From positions 1-40,239 of the forward strand of contig JBCDLI010000020.1 in NCBI GenBank assembly GCA_038745535.1: a DNA stretch of 40,239 nt, written 5' to 3'. The translations under genes were made by a program, and so were the position numbers. This DNA is from JBCDLI01 sp038745535 (GTDB taxonomy: Bacteria > Pseudomonadota > Alphaproteobacteria > Rhizobiales > Rhizobiaceae). Below are positions 8,093 to 16,599 of the stretch, piece after piece (the first letter of the stretch is position 1; the number at the start of each line of letters is the position of its first letter). A model generated the notes under the pieces. It saw nothing but the letters and a program-made list of their open reading frames with translations. It made no database searches and was not told the DNA's origin.

Positions 8093-8886
8093 GCGAGCGA
8101 AAACGCACGGTAAGGGTCCTGCACCGATTGGCAGCCTCGTCGGCCTCGCTCGCCTTCGTTGCAGATGGCGAACTTGGTCTGTTGAGTTTCCCCAATGGTC
8201 AGAAGCTGAAGATCGAAAGATCAGCGTTAGAAGATCTGAAAAGGCGCGATCTTTTGAAATTGGACCGCGGCAGCGTTGTCATCACATCAAGTGGCCGCTC
8301 CCATTTGAAGCGCGCTAAGGCAGAAGGCGAGGTGGCGACTGCCTTCATCGCACAAAATGCCGAGGCGAAGCACGTCTCTATCGATGGACAACGTGTCTTG
8401 AGAAACGCCGCAGAATCGCCTCTGGCGCGATTGCGTGCGCTAAAGTCAGGTGCTGGCGGTCAGTGGCTATCTAATATTGAATTTGAAGCCGGTGAGCGTC
8501 TTCGTGTTGACTTTGAAAGGGCTCAGATCAGGCAGCGGGTGACGATGTCATACGATCCAACGCGCTCATCGGGAAGCGGGCGCTCAACTGGCACACCAAA
8601 CAACGTCGCCGAGATGTCGGACAACGCACTGGCATCACGAGCCAGAATGAACGAGGCACTAGACGCTCTTGGCCCCGAACTCTGCGGAGTTGCGATGGAT
8701 GTCTGCTGTTTTCTTAAAGGGCTTGAAGCGGTTGAGACAGAACGGGGTTGGCCGCGACGATCCGCAAAGTTGTTGCTCAAAGCTGCACTGGGCGTTCTCG
8801 GCAGACATTATTTTCCTTCTGCGATCGGAAAAACATCGGGTGGCAACCACCACTGGGGCGCGCCTGATTTCCGACCCAATATATAG
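8089..8886 (+). CDS. DUF6456 domain protein coupled to the DnaA-C-like gene
   Basis: This 265-residue protein has two recognisable parts. Residues about 1-85 look like a winged-helix region (short helices and strands ending in T-S-S-G-R-S-H-L-K-R). Residues about 115-250 match the DUF6456 pattern, with R-L-R-V-D-F-E-R-A-Q and C-G-V-A-M-D-V-C-C-F-L-K-G-L-E. The start ATGA overlaps the upstream stop, so the two products are probably made together. I infer a DNA-related or regulatory role from the partner and the possible winged helix. No catalytic motif is visible. Confidence 0.8.
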   Translation: MSERKRTVRVLHRLAASSASLAFVADGELGLLSFPNGQKLKIERSALEDLKRRDLLKLDRGSVVITSSGRSHLKRAKAEGEVATAFIAQNAEAKHVSIDGQRVLRNAAESPLARLRALKSGAGGQWLSNIEFEAGERLRVDFERAQIRQRVTMSYDPTRSSGSGRSTGTPNNVAEMSDNALASRARMNEALDALGPELCGVAMDVCCFLKGLEAVETERGWPRRSAKLLLKAALGVLGRHYFPSAIGKTSGGNHHWGAPDFRPNI

Positions 8887-8907
8887 GTGCGCCGCCCTAC
8901 GTATCAG

Positions 8908-9333
8908 TTAGGATGCCGCGGCTACGAGCTTGGCGTCCTGTTTCATCTTAGTGATAAGCGACCGCAGACCATTTGCGCGCTGGGGTGACAGATGTTCATC
9001 GAGCCCAAGCTTTTCCATGAGCGCGACCATGTCCAAATTTTCGATTTCCGATGCGGTTCGACCATTTGCGGCGGCAATCATGATCGCTACGAGGCCTTTT
9101 ACGATCAAGGCGTCGCTGTCGCCGATAAAAGACATGATGGGATCGGGCTTCTCGTCGGCATCACTGCGCACCCAAACTTGACTAACGCACCCGCTTACCT
9201 TGTTCGCCTCATTCTTATCGGCGTCGGGGAGCGCTTCGAGCCCTTTGCCCAGTTCTATGACGTACCGATACCGATCTTCCCAATCGTCGAGAAATTCGAA
9301 ATCGTCTTTAATTTGTTCAATGTTTGTAGCCAT
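8908..9333 (-). CDS. sufE: SufE family Fe-S assembly protein
   Basis: SufE accepts persulfide sulfur from the cysteine desulfurase SufS and passes it to the SufBCD scaffold. The 141-residue product spans the full SufE fold, with the acceptor cysteine at C49 in V-S-G-C-V-S-Q-V-W-V. The typical N-terminal D-D-F-E-F-L-D-D-W-E-D-R-Y block and the G-R-T-A-S-E-I-E-N-L-D stretch are also present. It ends convergently with the DUF6456 gene, 21 bases away. No other suf genes are in the window. Confidence 0.93.
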   Translation of the reverse strand: MATNIEQIKDDFEFLDDWEDRYRYVIELGKGLEALPDADKNEANKVSGCVSQVWVRSDADEKPDPIMSFIGDSDALIVKGLVAIMIAAANGRTASEIENLDMVALMEKLGLDEHLSPQRANGLRSLITKMKQDAKLVAAAS

Positions 9334-9364
9334 GCGGCAGTTATGGTGCCGTCACGGGATTTTT

Positions 9365-9697
9365 TCAACGCGGCGCATCGGCGTCAGCACCGTTAATTCG
9401 CTCGCGATGTTCGATGACAGTTGCATAGGCGATCCGAAACCCGTGCTGCGCTCGCAATATCACAGCATCAGCTGTCTTAATTCCGTAGGCACATATCTCC
9501 GGGCTTCGGGTACATAAGCCTGCAATATCAGCGACTACGCCGGTCGCAAATTTAAACCCAGAGCCGCTCGTTTGATACGGTACACCTTCGGCGTCCACGG
9601 CACTGATTGGCTGGGTTTCGTCTCGAATATGGTCAGGCGCAAGGCTTGGGAGCGCAACGAGACCGGCAAGAATGAGAAAAGCGGGTTTGAAAAGCAT
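9365..9697 (-). CDS. DUF5330 secreted or membrane-anchored small protein
   Basis: A 110-residue protein with an N-terminal signal or anchor helix at about residues 5-20 (F-L-I-L-A-G-L-V-A-L-P-S-L-A). A cysteine pair sits in L-C62-T-R-S-P-E-I-C69, which would be suited to a disulfide in the periplasm. The pattern and its place beside sufE match DUF5330 of Hyphomicrobiales. I chose ATG 9697 because GAGGAAC precedes it by a few bases; a TTG at 9724 is less likely. It lies 31 bases upstream of sufE on the same strand. Function unknown. Confidence 0.75.
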   Translation of the reverse strand: MLFKPAFLILAGLVALPSLAPDHIRDETQPISAVDAEGVPYQTSGSGFKFATGVVADIAGLCTRSPEICAYGIKTADAVILRAQHGFRIAYATVIEHRERINGADADAPR

Positions 9698-10003
9698 ATC
9701 TGTTCCTCGGCGGACAAGTAACAAGCCTTCGTGAAAATGCGCTTTGCCACTTCGCTATAATTTGAATGTTCTCGCCATTATGGAACAATAATGAGGCGTC
9801 TTGGAACTTGAAACTGCCGCTGGGGTCTAGCGCGTCAGCCAGAAACGTTCGGTTAACCACGTTGATTAAAAGCGGGCTTCCACACCGCTCTCATGGGCGA
9901 AATCAAGACAGTTGCTCATCATACTTTTCTGTTCGTTAAAACTAACGAGCGCATTTGAAATTGATGAGATCAACACCTCGAGCGCGTCGTGACGCCAATT
10001 AAG
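9698..10003. other. Divergent intergenic region, DUF5330 / PAS membrane protein
   Basis: About 306 bases with no supported gene. It holds an exact TATAAT at 9756-9761 on the plus strand without a good -35, a GGTTAACC palindrome near 9850-9857, and an inverted repeat CGTTA-AAAC-TAACG at 9934-9947. The last two could be operator sites for the divergent genes. None has a consensus I can assign. Confidence 0.35.
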
Positions 10004-10855
10004 ATGAACAACACTTGGTCGGTTCGAGCAGAGCTTGGCAGCAAACGCCGTCAGATATTTGACGTTTCGCCGGAGAACTTTGTCGCGATCAACGCAGCAA
10101 CGGCAGGGTGCGTTTGCGCTGGTGCTGCGATTGTTCCCACGTTTTTCTCAAACGGTGTGGTCATCAACACCGCGCTCATTGCGGTTGGTATCGGGTTTCT
10201 CGCATTTGTGGTCCTCATACGCTCAATCGCCAAGCTTTACGGACATGAAGTGATCGGTTCGCGGGTTGTGCTTGCTGCCATGTTCATCCTTGTTGGCGTG
10301 ACATTGCCGACCAACCTATGGCCAGCGGTCGTTTTGTTGCTTCTTTCAGGTCTAGGGCTCACGGCCGAGGTCATGCGGTCGAACATTCCTGTGTCGGCCA
10401 CTGCCACGGTCGATCGGAATGAGCACGATGCCGACAACGACCATGCGGTGAAAATCAACGCTTTCGGCGAGTTGGAAGACAAGCTCTCGCTTGGTGGTCG
10501 CATACTGGAGGCTGGAGATCGGCTTCAACAGATAATCCACCCGGAGGACCGAGTGGCGTTTCTCAACGGAATTGCCACGGTGGAAGATCGAGGCCAATCA
10601 AAGTGTCTCGACCTGAGACTTCAAGACTTCCGAGGCGCGGCGCACATCTACACAGTTTCAATTTCTAAGCGTAGCGGTCAGATTTTCATTGGTGGCCTAC
10701 AGGCTCCCGCGACAGCGTTGGTTGAAGCGCCGCCAATCGTGATTGACTTTAAGAAATCGGCAAAAACGAGCGCGATGGCGCGGTCAACTGAATTGAGCAT
10801 GGCGGCATTTCAGCGGCCAGAAGCGATAAAAGATGAGGGGCGGAAACAAGCATGA
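10004..10855 (+). CDS. Membrane protein with a PAS-like domain and no kinase domain
   Basis: The 283-residue product has four hydrophobic helices between about residues 25 and 120, in two pairs. A soluble region at about 140-230 has the look of a degenerate PAS fold, including I-I-H-P-E-D-R-V-A-F-L-N-G-I, a phrase common in PAS sensors. There is no H-box, N-box or G-box, so it cannot autophosphorylate as a histidine kinase. The C-terminal 50 residues are polar and basic. A GTG at 9989 is an alternative start; neither start has a clear ribosome site. The stop overlaps the next ATG by four bases. It may be a sensor lacking its output domain or an interaction partner. Confidence 0.6.
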   Translation: MNNTWSVRAELGSKRRQIFDVSPENFVAINAATAGCVCAGAAIVPTFFSNGVVINTALIAVGIGFLAFVVLIRSIAKLYGHEVIGSRVVLAAMFILVGVTLPTNLWPAVVLLLLSGLGLTAEVMRSNIPVSATATVDRNEHDADNDHAVKINAFGELEDKLSLGGRILEAGDRLQQIIHPEDRVAFLNGIATVEDRGQSKCLDLRLQDFRGAAHIYTVSISKRSGQIFIGGLQAPATALVEAPPIVIDFKKSAKTSAMARSTELSMAAFQRPEAIKDEGRKQA

Positions 10856-11688
10856 GCAGGCACTTATCAATGCAATCGCAAGTCAATGGCGCGCTTGGTA
10901 TAATGCGAGGCCTGGCCACGCTCAAAGTCCTTGGCGTTTGTGTCGTTTCGGCTTGTTGCGTCGTGACCGTGCTAAACGCGGTGTCATGGCAGGGCGGCTC
11001 AAATGGTAGCGGAATGTTTGCAACCGCAGCTCCAACCGGTGGCCGAGCCCCGTCATCGACCCGGATTATTTTCGAGCGAGATGACCCGTCGCGTATTTCC
11101 GAAACTACTTTGATTGATGAGAAGACCGATCGGCTTCCGGCCCCTGAGGTCTTGCAACAAAGACCGGTGGTCAACGAGGTGGAAACAGTTAGCTTTCAGG
11201 CACCATCATCCGACAACGGCGATACCGCTAGCTTTAAAAGCACCGAAGAAACCCGCCGCTTACAGATGTATCTCTCACGGCTCGGCCATTATGGCTCGGA
11301 TATAGATGGACGCGATGGACCAGAGACGAGAAATGCAGTTCTCGACTACATTAAAGCATCTGGCCATGGCATATCCCCAAACGATACCAACGCCTTGCTG
11401 GTTGCCCTTTCACGTGATGCCCTGACGACCTCAGCTTTGCCTGCTAAACGGCCGTCGGTAGCAGTTGCATCCGAAACGCGTGCAGATGAAGCGGCCATGA
11501 CGGCAGATGATATACGTCGTGCGCAGACCGCACTAAAAATCCTGAACGACGAAATTACAGTGGATGGCGTGTTTGGAAATCAAACGCGGACGGCGATCGT
11601 AGAATTTCAGGCGCTCTATGGGCTTCCTATAACCGGAAATGTCGACGCGGAGCTTTTTGATCAGCTCGCGCGTTTCAACCTACTGTAA
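10852..11688 (+). CDS. Membrane-anchored protein with two peptidoglycan-binding domains
   Basis: The 278-residue product has one transmembrane helix at about residues 22-44 and then a periplasmic part. Two PG_binding_1-type repeats are visible. The first is at about 130-185 (L-Q-M-Y-L-S-R-L-G-H-Y... D-G-P-E-T-R-N-A-V). The second is at about 220-277 (A-Q-T-A-L-K... V-D-G-V-F-G-N-Q-T-R-T-A-I-V-E-F-Q). These domains bind the cell wall; no hydrolase or transpeptidase domain is attached. The start overlaps the stop of the PAS-like membrane protein (ATGA), so the two are co-translated and may work together at the envelope. The role is inferred. Confidence 0.8.
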   Translation: MSRHLSMQSQVNGALGIMRGLATLKVLGVCVVSACCVVTVLNAVSWQGGSNGSGMFATAAPTGGRAPSSTRIIFERDDPSRISETTLIDEKTDRLPAPEVLQQRPVVNEVETVSFQAPSSDNGDTASFKSTEETRRLQMYLSRLGHYGSDIDGRDGPETRNAVLDYIKASGHGISPNDTNALLVALSRDALTTSALPAKRPSVAVASETRADEAAMTADDIRRAQTALKILNDEITVDGVFGNQTRTAIVEFQALYGLPITGNVDAELFDQLARFNLL

Positions 11689-11694
11689 AATGCC

Positions 11695-12066
11695 ATGCGG
11701 TTGCGTTCCGATATTTTCGTTGCCTCGCTGCTTCGCTCGGCAGAGAGCAGGGGTAGTGCCGGAACGGTTTTGCGAAAGGGGCGAACGTCGCTCGGAAGCG
11801 TTTATGTTGTGGGCTTTGATCGGACGACCCGCAGCGCCAGCCTCTGGGCTCCAGCCCCACAAGCTTTGGTCGAGATGGATGGTGACGCCAGGCAAGCGCC
11901 CGTTTCCAAGTTTGAAGAACGGCTTACCGAGGTGGTTGAGAGCGAGATTTCTGCTTTCATCGAGAAAGAGGCATCGTTCGACGACGACATTTGGGTGGTC
12001 GAACTAGAATGTGCCCCACAGGTCATTCGCGGTTTGATAGACGTTGTGGATGCACCCCGTCGCTAG
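11695..12066 (+). CDS. DUF1491 family protein
   Basis: A 123-residue cytoplasmic protein that matches DUF1491: an M-R-L-R-S-D-I-F-V-A-S-L-L-R start, a central S-L-W-A-P-A-P-Q-A stretch, F-E-E-R-L near residue 78, and a D-D-I-W-V-V-E-L-E end. The family is common in alphaproteobacteria and has no established function. The gene begins six bases after the peptidoglycan-binding gene and likely shares its transcript. It ends convergently with the DUF2336 gene, seven bases away. Confidence 0.8.
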   Translation: MRLRSDIFVASLLRSAESRGSAGTVLRKGRTSLGSVYVVGFDRTTRSASLWAPAPQALVEMDGDARQAPVSKFEERLTEVVESEISAFIEKEASFDDDIWVVELECAPQVIRGLIDVVDAPRR

Positions 12067-12073
12067 CCCAGCG

Positions 12074-12901
12074 TTAGCCCACTTGCGCATACCGGTGTTC
12101 GATGGAACCGCTGTCTTGGTGCGATAGGGGTTTAAGTGCTTCGCCAAGCAAATCGTCGTAGATCCAACCCCTGACCAATTCTGAGCATTGCTCGATTGAG
12201 TAGGCATCATAGGTACGTTTAAAGTCGCTCCGGGTGTTGTCATCATCGGCAAGGCCCGGCGCCAAAAGGCTAAAAATCATCCAAGCATCGGGCGCATTCA
12301 TTCCGATATATTTCAGCGCTACGATGAGGTTTGCACTCTTTTTATCAGCGAGTAGGATGAAAGCGGTCTGTTCGGTAATTGAAAGTTTTTGCGAAAGCAG
12401 TTCGCATAGCGTTGTTAAATCCCTGTTCTGGCACGCCTCAAGAATGTGTGAAAACCTGCTGTCCGCCATTCTAATCTCCCCAGTGATTTCGCTGCGCTGA
12501 CGTAAATCCAGCGCTCTATTGACTTCTGTCTCGTTGAAACTCCGCAACACACGCTCGACTGGCTTTGGTAAAAATCTGCGCCTTGCGACTGCCAGTCTTT
12601 CTTGAACACTACCCTCCTGCGCGATTCGTATTAGGTGATTGTCCTCATCAATCGTTCTTGCCAGTCTGATAAAAGGCAAGCTTATCTTTGCTTCATCTGA
12701 AATAATTAGGTCGATAATTTCGATTGGCACGGCATCAAATCTTGCCAAGACCAAAGAGCAAAGTTTGCGAGCATCTGTCGACGCTGCAGGGTAGTAGGAG
12801 GAAATCAGCGCCGTTAAATTTTTTCTTTCGTCGCGCGGAGCACGCCGAGCATTTGCGAAATTCTCCACCGCATTTTTCAAAATAACGTCGGCTGTCGCCA
12901 T
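12074..12901 (-). CDS. DUF2336 domain protein
   Basis: A 275-residue, all-helical soluble protein. The pattern fits DUF2336, an alphaproteobacterial family of HEAT-like helices: short repeats such as D-A-R-K-L-C-S-L-V-L-A at about 40-50 and L-P-F-I-R-L-A-R at about 73-80. I chose ATG 12901, preceded by AGGTGA about seven bases upstream, over a GTG at 12910. The function is not established; relatives in several alphaproteobacteria lie near motility or cell-cycle genes. A CtrA-box-like sequence lies upstream (12944-12958). Confidence 0.75.
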   Translation of the reverse strand: MATADVILKNAVENFANARRAPRDERKNLTALISSYYPAASTDARKLCSLVLARFDAVPIEIIDLIISDEAKISLPFIRLARTIDEDNHLIRIAQEGSVQERLAVARRRFLPKPVERVLRSFNETEVNRALDLRQRSEITGEIRMADSRFSHILEACQNRDLTTLCELLSQKLSITEQTAFILLADKKSANLIVALKYIGMNAPDAWMIFSLLAPGLADDDNTRSDFKRTYDAYSIEQCSELVRGWIYDDLLGEALKPLSHQDSGSIEHRYAQVG

Positions 12902-12943
12902 AAATGTCACCTATCCGCTTGTAAAACGGGTACCTGACAAGCG

Positions 12944-12958
12944 TTAGCAAGTTGTTAA
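12944..12958 (+). promoter_or_regulatory. CtrA-box-like sequence
   Basis: TTAG-CAAGTTG-TTAA has the spacing of the CtrA consensus TTAA-N7-TTAA with seven of eight consensus bases. It lies about 43-57 bases upstream of the DUF2336 ATG. A one-mismatch site can occur by chance. Confidence 0.25.
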
Positions 12959-13007
12959 CTACGATTAGTCAACGCTCCACGACAATGTATGGGGAGTGTC
13001 TTTCGAC

Positions 13008-13205
13008 ATGATTATTCTGCTTGAAAAGGCTGCTGAGCAGTCCCTTGCGAAAAACATGAGGCCGAGACTGCGGATCTGTACAGTCTTGGATTATTCCGAG
13101 CTGTTTAAATCAAAGTCCGACGCGCCCCACGGTGCCGATAGACTAAGAGCCAAACCATTAACCCAATCGTCGAAGCATCGACGTGCCGATTTTACGCTAA
13201 ACTAA
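13008..13205 (+). CDS. Doubtful 65-residue open frame
   Basis: ATG at 13008 is preceded by GGGGAG about eleven bases upstream. The predicted protein is 65 residues, basic towards the C-terminus, with no membrane segment or motif I recognise. It fills an otherwise empty region, but short frames of this size occur by chance. Conservation in relatives would decide. Confidence 0.18.
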   Translation: MIILLEKAAEQSLAKNMRPRLRICTVLDYSELFKSKSDAPHGADRLRAKPLTQSSKHRRADFTLN

Positions 13206-13226
13206 CAAATCGGATGCGGGGTAAGT

Positions 13227-13775
13227 CTAGCCCTCGTAGGTCACGTATTCGCAGCTTGTATTGGCGAAGAACTCACGGATTTTTTCGGCGTAGCTCGCAT
13301 CTGGCTCAAATGCTCTCATTGAAATAAAACCAGCATCGAACCGGGTGTCGACAATCACCGCATTCTCAAGATCTTGCGGCAGAGACTGTCGGATTTCACG
13401 GAGTTGTTTTTGATTTACGATAGCCAGATTCAACTGGCCGCCCGGCACGTTGCGATCTGTGGCACTGAACGAAATTGTCCCGCTTTGTCCGTGCACCGCG
13501 ATAGTCCAAAGCGGCACGTCACCATCGCTCCGCATGCGAAACACGCCCGATGACAGATCAAATTTACATATGCCGACGCGGAACGGATCGGCGTTTTCAC
13601 GCGCAATACGATTATCGAGAGCGCCGATTTCTACAAACTCTCCGTCCGCCACTGAAACGCCGACAATCGCAGCAGCTGCATTGGCCGAAAGCGTTGGCAG
13701 CAAATAAATAGCGCCAAAGTGAACAACAATTGCACCAATGACGCCGACGATAACGGCAAAGAAATATCTAGCCAT
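13227..13775 (-). CDS. DUF1254-type envelope protein, partner of DUF1214 protein
   Basis: A 182-residue protein with one N-terminal membrane helix (about residues 4-28) and a periplasmic beta-rich domain. Blocks such as C-K-F-D-L-S-S-G, P-L-W-T-I-A-V-H-G and D-T-R-F-D-A-G-F-I-S-M-R-A resemble the short DUF1254 proteins that sit beside DUF1214 proteins in Hyphomicrobiales. I chose ATG 13775, which overlaps the DUF1214 stop by eight bases; the longer frame upstream is antisense-like and low in hydrophobicity. Function unknown; the pair is probably envelope-associated. Confidence 0.72.
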   Translation of the reverse strand: MARYFFAVIVGVIGAIVVHFGAIYLLPTLSANAAAAIVGVSVADGEFVEIGALDNRIARENADPFRVGICKFDLSSGVFRMRSDGDVPLWTIAVHGQSGTISFSATDRNVPGGQLNLAIVNQKQLREIRQSLPQDLENAVIVDTRFDAGFISMRAFEPDASYAEKIREFFANTSCEYVTYEG

Positions 13776-14349
13776 CGCGACATCCCAACTTCGTAACGCT
13801 AGGCAAAGAAGGGGTAGAGATACCCAATGAGGTGCCAATCGACGTGTCAATGAGGATGAGCTCCAGATCGAATTCGTTTTCGGCAGGTGGGGATGCCCAT
13901 ACACCGGGCTTTAAGGAAGAGGAGAGCAGGACCATCCATGGGGCATTATCGAAAGCGATGGCAGTCCCAGATGTCACGATTGTCTTTCGCGAGCGCACAT
14001 CGGCATCGCTGCGCGATGCAATTGCCGAAAGTGCCCAGGCCCTCGCATCAGTGTCTAAATCCGTAATCTGATAATCACAGGCTCCGTGCAGCCTGTCCTC
14101 ATCGTCGTCGAGAAGTCTCGTAAAGCGAAGGCCTTCAGCATCACCAAGAGCTAATTCTCCTGACCGCGCAATGCTCGCGCGCAGATAAGGGTCGGTATCG
14201 CCACCACCGTTTTGTAGCTGAGCAGTCCATCCATCCAACTTAATCGTGCTAAATCCACGAAAGTCGTTCGTAACCTGATCTGCGCTCCATGCACCGAGGC
14301 CAAACGCAATGCCTATGGCGATGATGGCCGGTAAAAGAAATCGAAACAT
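13768..14349 (-). CDS. DUF1214 domain envelope protein
   Basis: This 193-residue protein has an N-terminal membrane or signal helix at about 3-22. Its periplasmic domain has the DUF1214 markers D-P-Y-L-R-A-S-I-A-R-S-G-E-L-A-L-G at about 53-69 and C-D-Y-Q-I-T at about 91-96. The gene follows the penicillin-binding protein stop by five bases and overlaps the DUF1254-type gene by eight, so the three form one unit with DUF983. The family has no proven function here; a connection to wall or envelope biology is inferred from the neighbour. Confidence 0.78.
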   Translation of the reverse strand: MFRFLLPAIIAIGIAFGLGAWSADQVTNDFRGFSTIKLDGWTAQLQNGGGDTDPYLRASIARSGELALGDAEGLRFTRLLDDDEDRLHGACDYQITDLDTDARAWALSAIASRSDADVRSRKTIVTSGTAIAFDNAPWMVLLSSSLKPGVWASPPAENEFDLELILIDTSIGTSLGISTPSLPSVTKLGCRDG

Positions 14350-14354
14350 CCCTA

Positions 14355-16529
14355 TTAGTCTTCACGAAGCGCGAGTTCGTTCGCTACTTTCAGACGATCT
14401 TCGAACTCTGTAAGGCTGTCACGCAAACGTCCAAGATACGTGCTTGTTTCGCGTGAAAGAATAATCTGCCGTTCCAGGCTTCCCGAATTTTCATTAGTGA
14501 CGGCATCTGCGAGCAATTGATCCTGATCGTTAGGCTCAATGTCCTCTATTGATCCATCGACCCCGTGCATTGGCTTGAGCTCAATTCCGCGGTGTGCACT
14601 GGCCATCAGTTGCTGCCAAGTCATCGCTGGCAACCGCCCGCCAGTCAGCCTGTTCGTTGGCTCGTAATTGTCATTTCCGTACCATACGGCCGCGGTATAA
14701 TTCCCGGTATACCCCACGAACCACGCATCTCTGTAGGCTTGCGTGGTGCCTGTCTTTCCTGCCGCTTTGATGCCGGGCAGCGCGGCTCGGCGTGCAGTGC
14801 CCCACTCCGTAACGTTGACGAGCATTTCGTTCATTTCACCGGCAATCTTCGAAGTGATGACCTGCGGGGCGTCAGACGCGTCCGTTCTGCGGTTGTAAAG
14901 CACTTCACCGGTCGTCGATATGATCTGCGTGAAGGCATGCCTCTGATCGCCTTTTCCGCCGTTGGCGAACACCATGTATCCCGTAGCCTGATCAAGAACG
15001 GTCATACCCGCAGTGCCCAGAACCGTCGTGTGGTGACGGCTTATTTCCGACTCCACTCCCATCTGACCAGTAAGTTCTACGATCCGCTCGGTGCCTCGCA
15101 GAACATCCCGCGCGAGTTTCACCGGAACAGTGTTGATGGACCGCGCAAGAGCATTTGCCAGCGTCGTGCGTCCGCTGTAGCCGCGGGTATAGTTCTTTGG
15201 TGACCAGCCGCGCCATGTCACTGGCCCGTCGACCACCCGGCTGGATGGCTCTAAACCTGTCTCCATCGCGGCCGCGTAAACATAAGGCTTGAATGAAGAG
15301 CCTGGTTGGCGAAGAGCCGACGTTGCCCGGTTAAACTGGCTCAAGCCGTAGTCCCGGCCACCAACAAGCGCTCGCACGGCACCGGTGTTTTCAAGAAGCA
15401 CTGCCGCCGATTGGCTGACGTTAAAATCGCGACCGTATTGGCGAAGATGAAACTCAACCGCGTCTTCGGCAGCGGCTTGCAGAGCCAGATCGATAGTCGT
15501 TCGCACTGTAAAACTACGGTTGAGAATATTATTCTCTAACGCGAATGCGCGGACTTCGGAAAACGCCCAATCCAGAAAATAATCGGGACTATCCAGAGCG
15601 TCGCGAATGACCACATCTGCTGGATCACGACGCGCACCTGTCACCTGGCCCTCGGTCATGAACTGCGCTTGCACCATATTGGTCAGCACTTCATTGGCGC
15701 GGGAACGAGCCGCGGGTAAGTTGACGTGGGGCGCGAACTTCGCCGGCGCCTTGAACAATCCTGCGAGAATAGCCGCTTCGGCGATTGTCACATCGCGGAT
15801 GTCTTTGTCGAAATAGAATTCAGATGCAGCCGCCACGCCAAACGAACCGCCACCCATGTATGCGCGGTCCAAATACAGTTTCAAAATATCTTCTTTGGAG
15901 AGGTTTTGCTCAAGCCAGAGTGCAAGGAAAACCTCTTTGATTTTTCGCTGGAGCGTCCGCTCGTTGGATAGAAAGAGGTTTTTGGCCAGCTGTTGCGTTA
16001 TTGTCGAACCGCCTTGGACAACAGAGTTCGCGCGAACATTTTCATTCATCGCCCGGGCAAGACCCATCAGATCGATGCCATAATGCTCGAAAAACCGCCG
16101 ATCCTCTGTCGCGAGAACCGCTTTTACGAGGTGGTCTGGAAGCTCATTGATAGGCACTGCATCGGTGTGAAGAATTCCACGCGTCCCGATCTCATTTCCA
16201 AATCGATCTAAAAAGCTGACCGCGAAGAGTTCCTGATCACGCCAGTTCCCTCGAATTTCCTCCGATGCCGGAACTGCAAGTCCAAGCATGATGACGAAGC
16301 CGAGAGTGCCGAGTGTAAAGCCTTCGCTACCTAACTCAAAAAAGCCTCGGGTGATGCCACGGGCCCGAAATCTGCGGAAAAAGATAACGACATTTTCCCA
16401 AAACTCACCGCCGGCAAAACGCAGTTCATAGAGTTGCGAATCCAACCAAGAGTCGATCGCGAGCAGAAGCTTTGATTGGCGCCTGCGCTTCTTCGGCTCT
16501 TGCGAGTTTATGTCGAATGGATTTTCCAT
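14355..16529 (-). CDS. Bifunctional class A penicillin-binding protein (PBP1A family)
   Basis: This protein polymerises lipid II into glycan strands and cross-links them in the periplasm. Of 724 residues, about 1-70 are cytoplasmic and basic, followed by one transmembrane helix (about 70-88). The glycosyltransferase domain has catalytic E142 in A-T-E-D-R-R-F-F-E-H-Y-G, and Q-G-G-S-T-I-T-Q-Q-L-A-K-N at about 172-184. The transpeptidase domain has S411-x-x-K414 (S-S-F-K), S464-I-N466 and K592-T-G-T595. All catalytic motifs are intact. It lies between DUF983 and DUF1214 genes on one strand, and its upstream neighbour is divergent from the GTA cluster. Confidence 0.93.
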   Translation of the reverse strand: MENPFDINSQEPKKRRRQSKLLLAIDSWLDSQLYELRFAGGEFWENVVIFFRRFRARGITRGFFELGSEGFTLGTLGFVIMLGLAVPASEEIRGNWRDQELFAVSFLDRFGNEIGTRGILHTDAVPINELPDHLVKAVLATEDRRFFEHYGIDLMGLARAMNENVRANSVVQGGSTITQQLAKNLFLSNERTLQRKIKEVFLALWLEQNLSKEDILKLYLDRAYMGGGSFGVAAASEFYFDKDIRDVTIAEAAILAGLFKAPAKFAPHVNLPAARSRANEVLTNMVQAQFMTEGQVTGARRDPADVVIRDALDSPDYFLDWAFSEVRAFALENNILNRSFTVRTTIDLALQAAAEDAVEFHLRQYGRDFNVSQSAAVLLENTGAVRALVGGRDYGLSQFNRATSALRQPGSSFKPYVYAAAMETGLEPSSRVVDGPVTWRGWSPKNYTRGYSGRTTLANALARSINTVPVKLARDVLRGTERIVELTGQMGVESEISRHHTTVLGTAGMTVLDQATGYMVFANGGKGDQRHAFTQIISTTGEVLYNRRTDASDAPQVITSKIAGEMNEMLVNVTEWGTARRAALPGIKAAGKTGTTQAYRDAWFVGYTGNYTAAVWYGNDNYEPTNRLTGGRLPAMTWQQLMASAHRGIELKPMHGVDGSIEDIEPNDQDQLLADAVTNENSGSLERQIILSRETSTYLGRLRDSLTEFEDRLKVANELALRED

Positions 16530-16599
16530 TTCCTACGATAACAAACCCTACGCTTTCCAGACGTAATTCTATTGAAAGGGCAAGATTTCGTCAGCCCCA

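Larger units (their letters stand above)
12902..13226. other. Intergenic region upstream of DUF2336
   Basis: A 325-base stretch without a confident gene. It contains the DUF2336 promoter side (12902 to about 13000) and a weak 65-codon open frame on the plus strand (13008-13205). TTAG-N7-TTAA at 12944-12958 resembles a CtrA recognition sequence with one mismatch. Confidence 0.4.

Noticed and set aside
9756..9761. Exact TATAAT as a promoter
   Set aside because: No -35 element at 16-18 bases upstream; a hexamer alone in an intergenic region is not enough.
14565..15203. A 212-codon plus-strand frame opposite the penicillin-binding protein
   Set aside because: It covers the transpeptidase motifs on the other strand and has no recognisable domain.
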